A stretch of DNA of 64,000 nt, from positions 310,001 through 374,000 of the forward strand of contig NZ_JAYLVL010000002.1 of NCBI RefSeq assembly GCF_046156175.1. The letters are read 5' to 3'. Numbering within the stretch: position 1 is the stretch's first letter; every line of letters begins with the position of its first letter. The notes beneath the pieces are model-generated. The model saw only the letters and a list, made by a program, of their open reading frames with translations. It was not told the DNA's origin and searched no databases. This document shows, piece after piece, positions 17,230-27,132 of this stretch. Made by a program: the position numbers and the translations under genes. Source of the stretch: Lacisediminihabitans sp046156175. Lineage in GTDB: Bacteria; Actinomycetota; Actinomycetes; Actinomycetales; Microbacteriaceae.

Positions 17230-20200
17230 ACGTCCTCTCCACGCTCCGCCTCCCCCGGCTGGTCACCCTTGCGCTCGCGATGATCCTCTCGCTCGCGCTC
17301 GCCGTCGCGTTCATGTCGTTCTCCCCACTGGTGGCGCGGGCAGACACCGCGCCGATCGACCCCACCAATCCCGCCACTCCCCCGACGGTGAGTGCGGATG
17401 CCCTCCCGACGACCCAGATCGACGGCGTGGCCTGGGCGCAGGTGGTCGTGGGCAACACCGTCTATGTCGCCGGCAAGTTCACCACCGCCCGCCCCGCCGG
17501 GGCGGCAGCGGGGGTGAACACCGTGGTGCGGAACAACCTGCTCGCCTATGACATCACCACCGGTAACCTCATCTCCAGCTTCGCGCCGAGCCTGAACGCC
17601 CAAGCGCTCGGCATCGCCGCCTCGCCCGACGGTTCACGCATCTACGTCGTCGGCGACTTCACCAGCGTCGACGGCGTCGCCTACTACCGCGCGGTCGCGA
17701 TCAGCACCGCGACGGGCAAGGCCATCCCCTCCTTCCGTCCGATCCTCGAGAGCCAGGGTCGCGCGGTCGTCGCCACCAATTCCACCGTGTACCTCGGTGG
17801 CACCTTCTCCTCGGTGAACGGCCAGGCGCGCGGCTACGCTGCGCAGGTGAACGCCTCCGACGGATCGGTGACCGCGTGGAACCCCAGCGCCGACCTCACA
17901 GTCGAGGCCTTGGCGCTCACGCCCGACGGCTCACGAGTCATCCTCGGCGGCCGGTTCTCCCACCTCGGCGGCGGCGCCAACTACGGCCTCGGTGCCGCCG
18001 ATGCCTCCAGCGGCGCGGTGCTCCCCTGGGCGGCCAACCAGACGGTGAAAGACGGCGGCACCAAGGCATCCATCACCTCCTTGTATGCCACCAACGACCG
18101 CATCTACGGATCCGGCTACGTCTTCGGCTCGCTCTCCGATGGAAACCTCGAAGGCATCTTCTCGGCTGATCCCGACTCCGGCGCCATCCAGTGGGTGGAA
18201 GACTGCCACGGCGACACCTACTCGGTCTGGTCGTCTGGCGATGTCGTCTACGGAGCGGGCCATCCGCACTACTGCGGCAATGTCGGCGGCTTCCCCCAGA
18301 CCGACCCGTGGACCTACCACCACACGATCGCGTTCAGCAAGGCGACGACCGGCACCCTGACTGCGGACCCGCTCGGCTACTGGAACTGGGCCGGCACTCC
18401 GTCCCCCACCCTCCTCAACTGGTTCCCGCAGTACGTGACCGGCAGCTTCACCGGACAGGGTCAGGCGGCCTGGAGCCTCGCCGGCAACAGCAAGTACCTC
18501 GTCGTGGGCGGGGAGTTCCCGTTCGTGAACGGAGTCGCCCAGTACGGCCTCACACGCTTCGCGATTCCGTCGATCGCCCCCAACAAGGTCGGGCCGAATG
18601 TGAACACCGCGCTCATCCCCGCCGCCGCGTCCTTCAAGAAGGGCGAGGTGCGGGTGTCCTGGACCGCGACCTACGACCAGGACAACAAGAACCTGACCTA
18701 CAAGGTGGTCCGTGACAATGCGACCGCGACTCCGGTCTACACGACTTCTCTCGAGTCGACTTTCTGGCAGCGCCCGGAGATGGGCTTCATCGACAAGGGC
18801 CTGGTCCCCGGCAGCACCCACACCTACCGGGTCTACGCCACCGATCCGTTCGGCAACTCGATCAGCCGGCTCGGCTCCGCGGTCACCGTCGCCGCCGCCG
18901 ACAGCGGTGGTGCCTACAACGACGCGGTTGCCGCAGACAGCCCCAGCTCCTACTGGCCTCTCGATGAGACATCCGGTGCCGTCGGCTTCGACCACGTCAG
19001 CTTCACGGACCTCAAACTCGCCTCTGGCGTGACGCGTGGTGCCGATGGAATCGTGCCGAACGATCCGGCATCGATCTTCGACGGCACCTCGAACGGTACC
19101 GCGGCGACACCGACCTCGATCCAGGCGCCCGACACCTTCACCACAGAGGCCTGGATCAAGACCACAACCACCTCAGGCGGAAAGATCATCGGATACGGCG
19201 CTGCCGCGACCGGCCAGTCCAACAGCTACGACCGCCAGACCTACATGGACAACTCCGGGCACATCATCTTCGGGGTCTACACGGGCAACACTGTGACGGT
19301 GAACTCCGCCAACACCTACAACGACGGCGCCTGGCACCAGGTCGTGTCCTCGATGGGACCGAACGGAATGCTCCTCTACGTCGACGGAATGCTGGTGGGC
19401 AGCCGCAATGACACCACCATCGGCCAGCCCTACTCCGGATACTGGCGAGTGGGCGGTGACAACCTCGGCGGCTGGCCGAACCAGCCCGCGAGCAACTTCA
19501 TCGCTGGCAACATCGGCCAGGTCGCGGTGTACTCCACCGTGCTCACCCGCCAGCAGATTGTGAACCACTACGTCGCATCGGGTCGCGTCTCCCCCATCCC
19601 ACCGGCGCCCGCGGATGCCTACGGTAAGGCGGTCTACGACAATGACCCCCTCATCTACTGGCGCCTAAACGACACCGACGGGACCGCGAAGGACTCCGGC
19701 GCGTACAACAGCCCGGGCACCTACAACGGCTCGGTCACGCACGGAGTCTCCGGTGCGATCGCGGGAAACTCCGCAACGAGCTTCGACTCGAACGCGATGG
19801 TTGCGAGCAACCAGGCTTACAGCAATCCCACCACCTATTCGCTCGAAACCTGGTTCAAGACCACCACGAACGTGGGCGGCAAGATCATTGGATTCGGAAA
19901 CTCGCAGACAGGCCTGTCGAGCAACTATGACCGCCACGTCTACATGCAGGACAACGGCACCCTGGCCTTCGGGGTGTGGACGGGACAGACGAATCTCGCC
20001 ATCACCTCGGCGTCCTACAACGACGGCAACTGGCACCACCTGGTGGCCGAACAGTCCAGCGACGGGATGAAGCTCTTCGTCGACGGCAGCCTGCAGGCCA
20101 CGAACCCGCAGACCGGCTCGCAGGCCTATGACGGGTACTGGAAGATCGGCGGCGACGTTACCTGGAACTCCTCGAGCTACTACTTCGCCGGCACCCTCGA

Positions 20201-23200
20201 CGAGGCCGCGGTGTACGGAACGGCACTCAGCGCCGCTGACGTGCTCAATCACTACAACCTCGGCTCGAGCATCCCCAACGTGCCCCCGGTCGCGGCGTTC
20301 AGCTCGACGACCACCGACCTGACCTCCTCCTTTGACGGGTCGGGCTCCACCGACCCGGACGGATCGATCGTCGGGTACGCCTGGGACTTCGGGGACTCGA
20401 ACACCGGCACGGGTGCGACTGCCACGCACACGTACACCCTTCCGGGAACGTACGTCGTGTCCCTGACGGTCACCGACAACCGCGGAGCGACGAACACGGT
20501 CACCCACTCGGTCACCGCGACCCTCCCCAACGTGGCCCCGACGGCCGCCTTCACGACGACCGCGACCGACCTGGCCGTAGCTGTCAACGGATCCGGCTCC
20601 ACCGACACCGACGGCACCGTGGCGTCCTACGCCTGGGACTTCGGCGACGGCGCAACCGCTTCCGGGAGCACCGCGAACCACACCTTCGCGGCGGCGGGCA
20701 CCTACACGATCTCCCTCACTGTCACCGATGACAAGGGAGCAACCGGCATGGTGACCCACCCGGTCTCGGTGCTGGCGGCTAACGTGCCTCCGGTGGCCGC
20801 GTTCGGATCGACGACCACGAACCTCTCGGCGGCCTTCGATGCCTCCGCTTCGACGGACTCGGATGGCACGATCGTCTCCTACGCCTGGGACTTCGGAGAC
20901 TCCAAGACGGGAACCGGGGTCAGCCCCACCCACGTCTACACGCTCCCTGGCAGCTATGTCGCGAGCCTCACCGTCACCGACAACCGCGGTGGCACGAGCA
21001 CCGTCACGCATTCCGTGACGGTGACCGCTCCGAACGTCGCCCCCATGGCGGCGTTCACCTCCACGGCAACCAACCTCACCGTGGCTACTGATGCGACGAG
21101 CTCGACGGATTCGGACGGCTCCATCGTGTCCTACGCCTGGGACTTCGGCGACTCGTCTACCGCGTCCGGAGTCACCGCGAGCCACACCTACGCCGCCCCC
21201 GGCACCTTCACGATCGCCCTCACCGTGACCGACAACAGCGGCGCGACGAACACCGTCTCGCACTCGGTCACCGTGCTCGCGGCCAACATCGCCCCGGTCG
21301 CCGCGTTCAGCTCGACGACCAACAGCCTGACCGCATCGTTCGACTCGTCGGCATCCGCGGACTCGGACGGGACCATCGCGTCCTACGCCTGGAACTTCGG
21401 TGACAGCACCACCGGTTCCGGCGCCTCCCCGACGCACACCTACCTCCAGCCGGGTAGCTACGTGGTCTCGCTGACCGTGACAGACAACCGCGGCGGAACG
21501 AACACCGTGACGCATTCGGTGACGGTGGTCGCGGCCAACGTCGCCCCGACGGCGGCCTTCAGCTCCACGGCCTCCAACCTCACCGCGTCGTTCACCGCAT
21601 CCGCCTCGAACGACCCCGACGGCACGATCGCCTCCTACAGCTGGGACTTCGGCGACTCGTCCACCGGCTCGGGAGTCGCTCCCGCGCACACCTACGCGGC
21701 GGCCGGCACCTTCACGGTCTCCCTGACGGTGACGGACAACCAGGGGGCGACCAACACGGTCACCCACCCGGTGACGGTCTCGGTCGCGAACGTCTCGCCG
21801 ACGGCGGCATTCACCTCCACGGTGAGCGCTCTGGTTGCGACCTTCGACGGATCGACCTCGGTCGATCCGGATGGGTCCATCGCCTCCTACGCCTGGAACT
21901 TCGGCGACTCGGGAACCTCGACCGGAGCAACGCCGTCGCACACCTACGCGGCGGCCGGTAGCTACATCGTCACGCTGACGGTCACCGACAACTCGGGCGC
22001 CACCAACGCGGTGACCCACTCGGTCACCGTGTCCGCTCCCGCGGCCACGACGCTCGCACAGGACAACTTCGGACGGACCGTGGCGAGCGGATGGGGCAGC
22101 GCCGACATCGGCGGGGCCTGGACCATCACCGGCACGGCCTCGAACCTGTCGGTCGGCAACGGCGTCGGTCAGATCAAGGTCGCTGCCGGCTCCACCCGGA
22201 TCGCGGCCCTGAAGTCCCTGTCGTCGACGACCACCGACACGACAGCGGTCATCAGCCTCGACTCCGTCCCCACCGGCGGAGGATCCTTCACCGACTTCAC
22301 GGGACGACAGGTCGGCACCGGCAGCTACACCGCCGAGGTCTGGGTCAGGTCGACCGGAGCCGTGTTCGTGGTGCTCGAGCAGGGATCGACGGTTCTCAAG
22401 TCGGTCCAGGTCGGCGGACTCACCTACACGGCAGGCGCTCCCCTCAAGGTGCGCGTGCAGGTGACCGGAACCTCGCCGACCACCATCCAGGCGAAGGTCT
22501 GGCCCGCGGCAGGGAACGAGCCCACCGCCTGGTCCGCGACCACGACGGACAGCACCCCCGCCCTGCAGTCCGCCGGATCGTTCGCAATTGGGTCCTACCT
22601 GTCCGGCTCGGCTACCGCCGCAGTCACGACGAGTTTCGACAACCTGCTGGTCTCGACCGTCGGCGCTCCTCCGGCCAACCAGGCTCCGGTGGCGGCGTTC
22701 ACGTCGACCTCGAGCAACCTGGTCGCGTCGTTCACCGGCACGGGATCATCCGACCCGGATGGCACCATCGCCTCGTACTCGTGGAACTACGGAGACTCGA
22801 CCACCGGAACCGGTGCCACGTCTTCCCACACCTACGCGGCGGCCGGCACCTTCACCGCCAGCCTCACCGTCACCGACAATCAGGGAGCGACCAACACCGT
22901 CAGCCACCCGGTCACGGTCACCGCGCCCGCGGCCAACCAGGCTCCGGTGGCGGCGTTCACGTCGACCTCGAGCGACCTGGTCGCGTCGTTCTCCGGCACG
23001 GGATCATCCGACCCGGATGGCACCATCGCCTCGTACTCGTGGAACTACGGAGACTCGACCACCGGAACCGGTGCCACGTCTTCCCACACCTACGGGGCGG
23101 CCGGCACCTTTACCGCCAGCCTCACCGTCACCGACAATCAGGGAGCGACCAACACCGTCAGCCACCCGGTCACGGTCACCGCACCCGTCACCCCGCCGGC

Positions 23201-23825
23201 CAACATCCTGGCGCAGGCGCAGTTCGGAACCGCGGTAGCGAATTCCTGGGGCTCCGCGGAGATCGGCGGTGCATGGACGAATGCCGGAACGGCGAGCGCC
23301 TACAGTGTCGCCGGCGGAGTCGGACTCCAGGTGGTCCCCGGAGGCTCGACGAAGACCAGCAGCCTTGCGGGCGTCAGTTCCAACGCGACAGACCTCACGG
23401 TCTCGTTCAGCCTGGACAAGATGCCCACCGGCGGCGGGGCGTACATCTCCGCGATCGGCCGCGACGTTGGATCGACGAACTACCAGGCGCGTGTCTGGGT
23501 GCAGTCCAACGGCGCGGTCCAGCTGCAGCTGCTGCAGGGCGGCACCGCGATCCAACTGGTGAATGTGACTGGATTGACGTTCACGACGGCGTCGACCCTC
23601 AACGTGCGCCTCCAGGTGTTCGGAACCAGTCCGACCACTGTCCGAGCGAAGGTGTGGTCCGCCGTTGCGATCGAGCCCGCAGCATGGCTCGCGAGCGCGA
23701 CCGATTCCACCGCCGCCCTCCAGATCGCCGGATCCGTCGGCCTGCGCTCGTACCTCTCCGGCACGGCGACCGACACCCCGGTGACCACTCGATTCGACAA
23801 CTTCACCGTCAGCAAAGTGCAATAG
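17226..23825 (+). CDS. Giant secreted protein: propeller, FN3, two LamG, nine PKD, two C-terminal GWG modules
   Basis: 2199 aa. The signal peptide ends near VARA-DTAP (residue 39). Residues 45-450 form a propeller-like repeat region (GRFSHLGG, GDFTSVDG, GGTFSSVNG). Then come FN3 (about 452-560), LamG 1 (563-788, SSYWPLDETSGA), LamG 2 (799-1012), seven PKD repeats (1016-1605, each with YAWDFGDS and LTVTDN), a GWGSADIGGAW module (1606-1813), two almost identical PKD repeats (1818-1988) and a second GWG module (1991-2199). There is no LPxTG sorting signal or membrane anchor. It is coupled to the upstream glycosyltransferase and lies 25 bases before its paralog. It is probably a surface or matrix lectin-like protein acting on the polysaccharide made by this locus; that role is inference. 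Confidence 0.9.
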   Translation: MNVLSTLRLPRLVTLALAMILSLALAVAFMSFSPLVARADTAPIDPTNPATPPTVSADALPTTQIDGVAWAQVVVGNTVYVAGKFTTARPAGAAAGVNTVVRNNLLAYDITTGNLISSFAPSLNAQALGIAASPDGSRIYVVGDFTSVDGVAYYRAVAISTATGKAIPSFRPILESQGRAVVATNSTVYLGGTFSSVNGQARGYAAQVNASDGSVTAWNPSADLTVEALALTPDGSRVILGGRFSHLGGGANYGLGAADASSGAVLPWAANQTVKDGGTKASITSLYATNDRIYGSGYVFGSLSDGNLEGIFSADPDSGAIQWVEDCHGDTYSVWSSGDVVYGAGHPHYCGNVGGFPQTDPWTYHHTIAFSKATTGTLTADPLGYWNWAGTPSPTLLNWFPQYVTGSFTGQGQAAWSLAGNSKYLVVGGEFPFVNGVAQYGLTRFAIPSIAPNKVGPNVNTALIPAAASFKKGEVRVSWTATYDQDNKNLTYKVVRDNATATPVYTTSLESTFWQRPEMGFIDKGLVPGSTHTYRVYATDPFGNSISRLGSAVTVAAADSGGAYNDAVAADSPSSYWPLDETSGAVGFDHVSFTDLKLASGVTRGADGIVPNDPASIFDGTSNGTAATPTSIQAPDTFTTEAWIKTTTTSGGKIIGYGAAATGQSNSYDRQTYMDNSGHIIFGVYTGNTVTVNSANTYNDGAWHQVVSSMGPNGMLLYVDGMLVGSRNDTTIGQPYSGYWRVGGDNLGGWPNQPASNFIAGNIGQVAVYSTVLTRQQIVNHYVASGRVSPIPPAPADAYGKAVYDNDPLIYWRLNDTDGTAKDSGAYNSPGTYNGSVTHGVSGAIAGNSATSFDSNAMVASNQAYSNPTTYSLETWFKTTTNVGGKIIGFGNSQTGLSSNYDRHVYMQDNGTLAFGVWTGQTNLAITSASYNDGNWHHLVAEQSSDGMKLFVDGSLQATNPQTGSQAYDGYWKIGGDVTWNSSSYYFAGTLDEAAVYGTALSAADVLNHYNLGSSIPNVPPVAAFSSTTTDLTSSFDGSGSTDPDGSIVGYAWDFGDSNTGTGATATHTYTLPGTYVVSLTVTDNRGATNTVTHSVTATLPNVAPTAAFTTTATDLAVAVNGSGSTDTDGTVASYAWDFGDGATASGSTANHTFAAAGTYTISLTVTDDKGATGMVTHPVSVLAANVPPVAAFGSTTTNLSAAFDASASTDSDGTIVSYAWDFGDSKTGTGVSPTHVYTLPGSYVASLTVTDNRGGTSTVTHSVTVTAPNVAPMAAFTSTATNLTVATDATSSTDSDGSIVSYAWDFGDSSTASGVTASHTYAAPGTFTIALTVTDNSGATNTVSHSVTVLAANIAPVAAFSSTTNSLTASFDSSASADSDGTIASYAWNFGDSTTGSGASPTHTYLQPGSYVVSLTVTDNRGGTNTVTHSVTVVAANVAPTAAFSSTASNLTASFTASASNDPDGTIASYSWDFGDSSTGSGVAPAHTYAAAGTFTVSLTVTDNQGATNTVTHPVTVSVANVSPTAAFTSTVSALVATFDGSTSVDPDGSIASYAWNFGDSGTSTGATPSHTYAAAGSYIVTLTVTDNSGATNAVTHSVTVSAPAATTLAQDNFGRTVASGWGSADIGGAWTITGTASNLSVGNGVGQIKVAAGSTRIAALKSLSSTTTDTTAVISLDSVPTGGGSFTDFTGRQVGTGSYTAEVWVRSTGAVFVVLEQGSTVLKSVQVGGLTYTAGAPLKVRVQVTGTSPTTIQAKVWPAAGNEPTAWSATTTDSTPALQSAGSFAIGSYLSGSATAAVTTSFDNLLVSTVGAPPANQAPVAAFTSTSSNLVASFTGTGSSDPDGTIASYSWNYGDSTTGTGATSSHTYAAAGTFTASLTVTDNQGATNTVSHPVTVTAPAANQAPVAAFTSTSSDLVASFSGTGSSDPDGTIASYSWNYGDSTTGTGATSSHTYGAAGTFTASLTVTDNQGATNTVSHPVTVTAPVTPPANILAQAQFGTAVANSWGSAEIGGAWTNAGTASAYSVAGGVGLQVVPGGSTKTSSLAGVSSNATDLTVSFSLDKMPTGGGAYISAIGRDVGSTNYQARVWVQSNGAVQLQLLQGGTAIQLVNVTGLTFTTASTLNVRLQVFGTSPTTVRAKVWSAVAIEPAAWLASATDSTAALQIAGSVGLRSYLSGTATDTPVTTRFDNFTVSKVQ
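20275..22040 (+). repeat. Seven tandem PKD-coding repeats, about 250 bases each
   Basis: Repeats begin near 20275, 20535, 20785, 21030, 21285, 21540 and 21795. Each encodes PxAAFxST, SxDxDGxIxSYAWDFGD, a glycine-rich turn, HTYxxxGxYxxSLTVTDN and VTHxVTV. Copies differ at many synonymous and replacement positions, so this array is older than the 22673-23188 duplication. Confidence 0.85.
22673..23188 (+). repeat. Recent tandem duplication of one PKD repeat, 2 x 258 bases
   Basis: Copy 1 (22673-22930) and copy 2 (22931-23188) both begin GGCCAACCAGGCTCCGGTGG. They differ at only a few bases, among them AGCAAC/AGCGAC, TTCACC/TTCTCC, TACGCG/TACGGG and TTCACC/TTTACC, apart from the last codons. The unit is 86 codons, which keeps the frame. 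The near-identity contrasts with the diverged array upstream and shows recent expansion. Confidence 0.9.
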
Positions 23826-23850
23826 CTGCGCTGACTGATTTGAGAAGGCA

Positions 23851-26800
23851 ATGTTCAACAGAGGCAAGTCCACCAGTACGAGTTCCCCTGCCCGCGCGCG
23901 CCGACCGATAGCAGCCCTATCGGCGGTCGCGTCGGGTGCGCTGGTGGCATCCTTACTCCTCGGATCGGCTGGCGCCGCCCACGCAGACACGGCGCCTGCC
24001 GATCCGGCGAATCCCGCAACGCCCCCGACGGTGAGCGCGGACGCCCTGCCCACCACGCAGATCGACGGCGTGGCCTGGTCCCAGGTCGTCGTCGGCAACA
24101 CGGTCTACGTCGCCGGCAAGTTCTCTACGGCTCGCCCCGCCGGGGCTGCGGCCGGGGTGAACACCGTGGTGCGGAACAACCTGCTCGCTTACGACCTGAC
24201 CACCGGCGTCCTCATCCCGACCTTCGCCCCCAGCCTCAACGCGCAGGCGCTCGCCATCACGGCGTCGCCCGATGGATCCCGCATCTACGTGGTCGGCGAC
24301 TTCACGAGCATCGACGGGGCCGGGTATTACCGCGCGGCAGCTTTCAGCACGGCGACGGGACAGATCATCCCCTCGTTTCGCCCGATCTTGGAGAGCGAGG
24401 GTCGAGCCGTCACGGCCACCAACACCTCCGTCTATCTTGGCGGCACATTCTCGAGCGTCAACGGTGCCGCCCGAGGATTTGTCGCCAGGGTCAACGCCGC
24501 CGACGGATCGGTGGACGCGTGGAATCCGAACGCGGATTCGACCGTGCAGGCGTTGGCGCTCACCCCGGACGGCTCCCGGGTCGTACTCGGCGGCCGATTC
24601 GCGCACATCGGTGGCGTAGCCAACTACGGCCTCGGCGCGGTCGACACCGCCACGGGTGACGTCATGCCCTGGGCGGCGAACCTGAAGGTGCGCGACGGCG
24701 GCACGAAGGCCGCGATCACCGCCCTCACCGCCACGAGCGACCGGATCTACGGATCCGGCTACGTCTTCGGCTCGCTGACGGACGGCAACCTGGAGGGCTC
24801 GTTCTCGGCCGACCCCAACTCGGGAGCTATCCAGTGGATCGAGGACTGCCACGGCGACACCTACTCGGTCTTCGCATCCGACACCGCCGTCTACGTGGCG
24901 GGTCACCCGCACTACTGCGCCAACCTCGGCGGGTACCCTGACACCAACCCGAGGACCCACCACCAGACCATCGCCTTCAGCCGCGCGGCCACAGGCACGA
25001 TCACCAAGGACCCGGGCGGGTACTTCAACTGGGCCGGAAACCCCAGCCCGTCGTTGCTCGACTGGTTCCCGACCTGGGTCACAGGCACCGTCACCGGCCA
25101 GGGGCAGGCCGCATGGAGCGTGGCCGGCAACAACCAATACCTCGTCGTCGGCGGGGAGTTCCCCTTCGTCAACGGAGTGGCGCAGGCCGGCCTCACCCGG
25201 TTCGCCGTGCCGTCCATCGCGCCCAACAAGGTAGCGCCGAACGTCAACTCCGCGCTCATCCCTGTGGCTACAGCGCTCTCGGATGGCGAGGTGCGCGTCT
25301 CCTGGACCGCGACCTGGGACCAGGACAACAAGAACTTGACCTACACCGTCGTGCGCGATGAGGCCACCGCGAACCCCGTCTATCGCACCTCGCTTGACTC
25401 GACATTCTGGCAGCTGCCCCGCATGGGCTTCGTCGACCGGAACCTCGTACCCGGAAGCAGCCACACCTATCGGGTGTACGTGACGGATGCTTTCGGCAAC
25501 TCGATAAGTCGACTCGGCGCCGCTGTGACTGTCGCGAGCTCCACGGTGCCCGCCTCCTACAGCAACGCCGTCGCCGCCGACTCCCCGCGCTCGTACTGGC
25601 CGTTGGACGAGACATCCGGCGCCGTCGGGTTCGACCACGTCGCCTTCTCCGACCTCACACTCGGAACGGGAATCACCCGCGGTGCGACGGGGATTATGCC
25701 CGGCGACCTGGCGTCCACCTTCTCCGGAACCTCCGCTGGCAGCGGCGGCACCACGGTGGCTGCGCCCGCGCCGAACACGTTCACCACGGAGGCGTGGATC
25801 CGCACGACCTCGACCGCGGGCGGGAAGATCGTCGGGTACGGGTCGGCCTCTACGGGCCTCTCCGGCGGCTACGACCGACACCTCTACCTCGACAATGCGG
25901 GCCACGTGATCTTCGGCGTACGCGGTGCCACCTCAGCGACACTGGTGTCGGCAGACCGTTTCAACGACGGCCAGTGGCACCAAGTCGCGGCTTCCCTCGG
26001 GAGCAACGGCATGCGCCTCTACGTCGACGGGAACGTCGTCGGCAGCCGCACCGACGTGACCGCCGGTCAGGCGTTCTCCGGGTTCTGGCGGGTCGGTGGA
26101 GACAACCTCTCCGGGTGGGCGAACCGCCCGACGAGCAACTTCTTGTCCGGGACGATCGCCGATGTCGCCGTGTACCCGACGGTGCTCACCCGCCAGCAGG
26201 TGGTGAACCACCTGGTGGCGTCGGGACGCCCGTCGCCCATCGCCAACACCGCTCCGGTCGCCTCATTCACCTCGTCGACGTCCGGTCTGTCGGTCACCGC
26301 GAAGGGGTCGGGGTCGTCCGATGCCGATGGGTCCGTCGCCTCGTGGGCGTGGAACTTCGGCGACGGCTCCACCGGCGCCGGATCGGTGGTCTCCCACGCC
26401 TACGCGGCGGCAGGCACCTACACGATCACGCTGACGGTCACGGATGACCAAGGCGCGACGAACTCCACAGCGGCCCCGGTCACCGTCTCCGTCCCGGTCA
26501 CTCCCCCCGGGACCGTGATCGCGCAGGCCGACTTCGGTACTGCCATCTCGAACTCGTGGGGAGCTGCGGATGTCGGCGGCTCTTGGGTCAACGCCGGGAC
26601 GGCCTCCGCCTACACCGTCGCTGGAGGGGTCGGACAGCAGGCGGCTCCGATCGGGTCGACCAAGACCAGTAGCCTCACCTCCGTGAGCTCCTCGGCCGCT
26701 GATCTCACCGTGTCGTTCGGCCTCGACCAGCTGCCGACAGGCGGTGGTTCCTTCATCTCGCTGATCGGACGGGATGTCGGGAGCACCAACTACCAGGCGC

Positions 26801-27132
26801 GCACGCTCGTGCAGGCCAGCGGTGCCGTTCAACTGCAGCTCCTGCAGGGAGGCACGGCGCTCCAGGTCGTGGCCGTACCGGGCATCACGTTCACCCCGGC
26901 GACCTCCCTATCGATGCGGCTCGAGGTGTCCGGCACCAGCCCGACCACGATCCGCGCCAGGCTGTGGGTCACCGGCACGCCCGAGCCCGCCGCCTGGCAG
27001 GCCAGCGTGACGGACACCACGGCCGCCCTTCAGGTCGCCGGATACGTCGGTCTGCGCTCCTACCTCTCCACCACCGCTACCGCGTCACCGGTCACCACCA
27101 GTTTCGACAACTTCAAGGCCACCCAACTGTGA
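23851..27132 (+). CDS. Secreted paralog: propeller, FN3, LamG, PKD, C-terminal GWG module
   Basis: 1093 aa. The signal peptide ends near AGAAHA-DTAPADP (about residue 45). The domain order follows the upstream giant: propeller (to about 465), FN3 (467-565), one LamG (569-792, RSYWPLDETSGA), one PKD (798-880, VASWAWNFGDGST) and one GWGAADVGGSW module (889-1093). The N-terminal 560 residues are closely alike in the two proteins while the DNA differs widely at third positions, so this is an older duplication kept by selection. Its stop overlaps the next glycosyltransferase start (TGATG). The function is inferred as a surface or matrix protein; there is no anchor motif. Confidence 0.9.
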   Translation: MFNRGKSTSTSSPARARRPIAALSAVASGALVASLLLGSAGAAHADTAPADPANPATPPTVSADALPTTQIDGVAWSQVVVGNTVYVAGKFSTARPAGAAAGVNTVVRNNLLAYDLTTGVLIPTFAPSLNAQALAITASPDGSRIYVVGDFTSIDGAGYYRAAAFSTATGQIIPSFRPILESEGRAVTATNTSVYLGGTFSSVNGAARGFVARVNAADGSVDAWNPNADSTVQALALTPDGSRVVLGGRFAHIGGVANYGLGAVDTATGDVMPWAANLKVRDGGTKAAITALTATSDRIYGSGYVFGSLTDGNLEGSFSADPNSGAIQWIEDCHGDTYSVFASDTAVYVAGHPHYCANLGGYPDTNPRTHHQTIAFSRAATGTITKDPGGYFNWAGNPSPSLLDWFPTWVTGTVTGQGQAAWSVAGNNQYLVVGGEFPFVNGVAQAGLTRFAVPSIAPNKVAPNVNSALIPVATALSDGEVRVSWTATWDQDNKNLTYTVVRDEATANPVYRTSLDSTFWQLPRMGFVDRNLVPGSSHTYRVYVTDAFGNSISRLGAAVTVASSTVPASYSNAVAADSPRSYWPLDETSGAVGFDHVAFSDLTLGTGITRGATGIMPGDLASTFSGTSAGSGGTTVAAPAPNTFTTEAWIRTTSTAGGKIVGYGSASTGLSGGYDRHLYLDNAGHVIFGVRGATSATLVSADRFNDGQWHQVAASLGSNGMRLYVDGNVVGSRTDVTAGQAFSGFWRVGGDNLSGWANRPTSNFLSGTIADVAVYPTVLTRQQVVNHLVASGRPSPIANTAPVASFTSSTSGLSVTAKGSGSSDADGSVASWAWNFGDGSTGAGSVVSHAYAAAGTYTITLTVTDDQGATNSTAAPVTVSVPVTPPGTVIAQADFGTAISNSWGAADVGGSWVNAGTASAYTVAGGVGQQAAPIGSTKTSSLTSVSSSAADLTVSFGLDQLPTGGGSFISLIGRDVGSTNYQARTLVQASGAVQLQLLQGGTALQVVAVPGITFTPATSLSMRLEVSGTSPTTIRARLWVTGTPEPAAWQASVTDTTAALQVAGYVGLRSYLSTTATASPVTTSFDNFKATQL

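Noticed and set aside
19665..22019. 784-codon leftward frame inside the giant PKD gene, and a similar 650-codon one at 23953-25905
   Set aside because: Repetitive Gly/Arg/Val text mirrors the PKD and propeller repeats; no start signals or recognisable domains.
22673..23188. Insertion sequence or mobile repeat
   Set aside because: The duplicated unit is exactly one PKD domain in frame, with no transposase and no terminal inverted repeats; a tandem duplication explains it.
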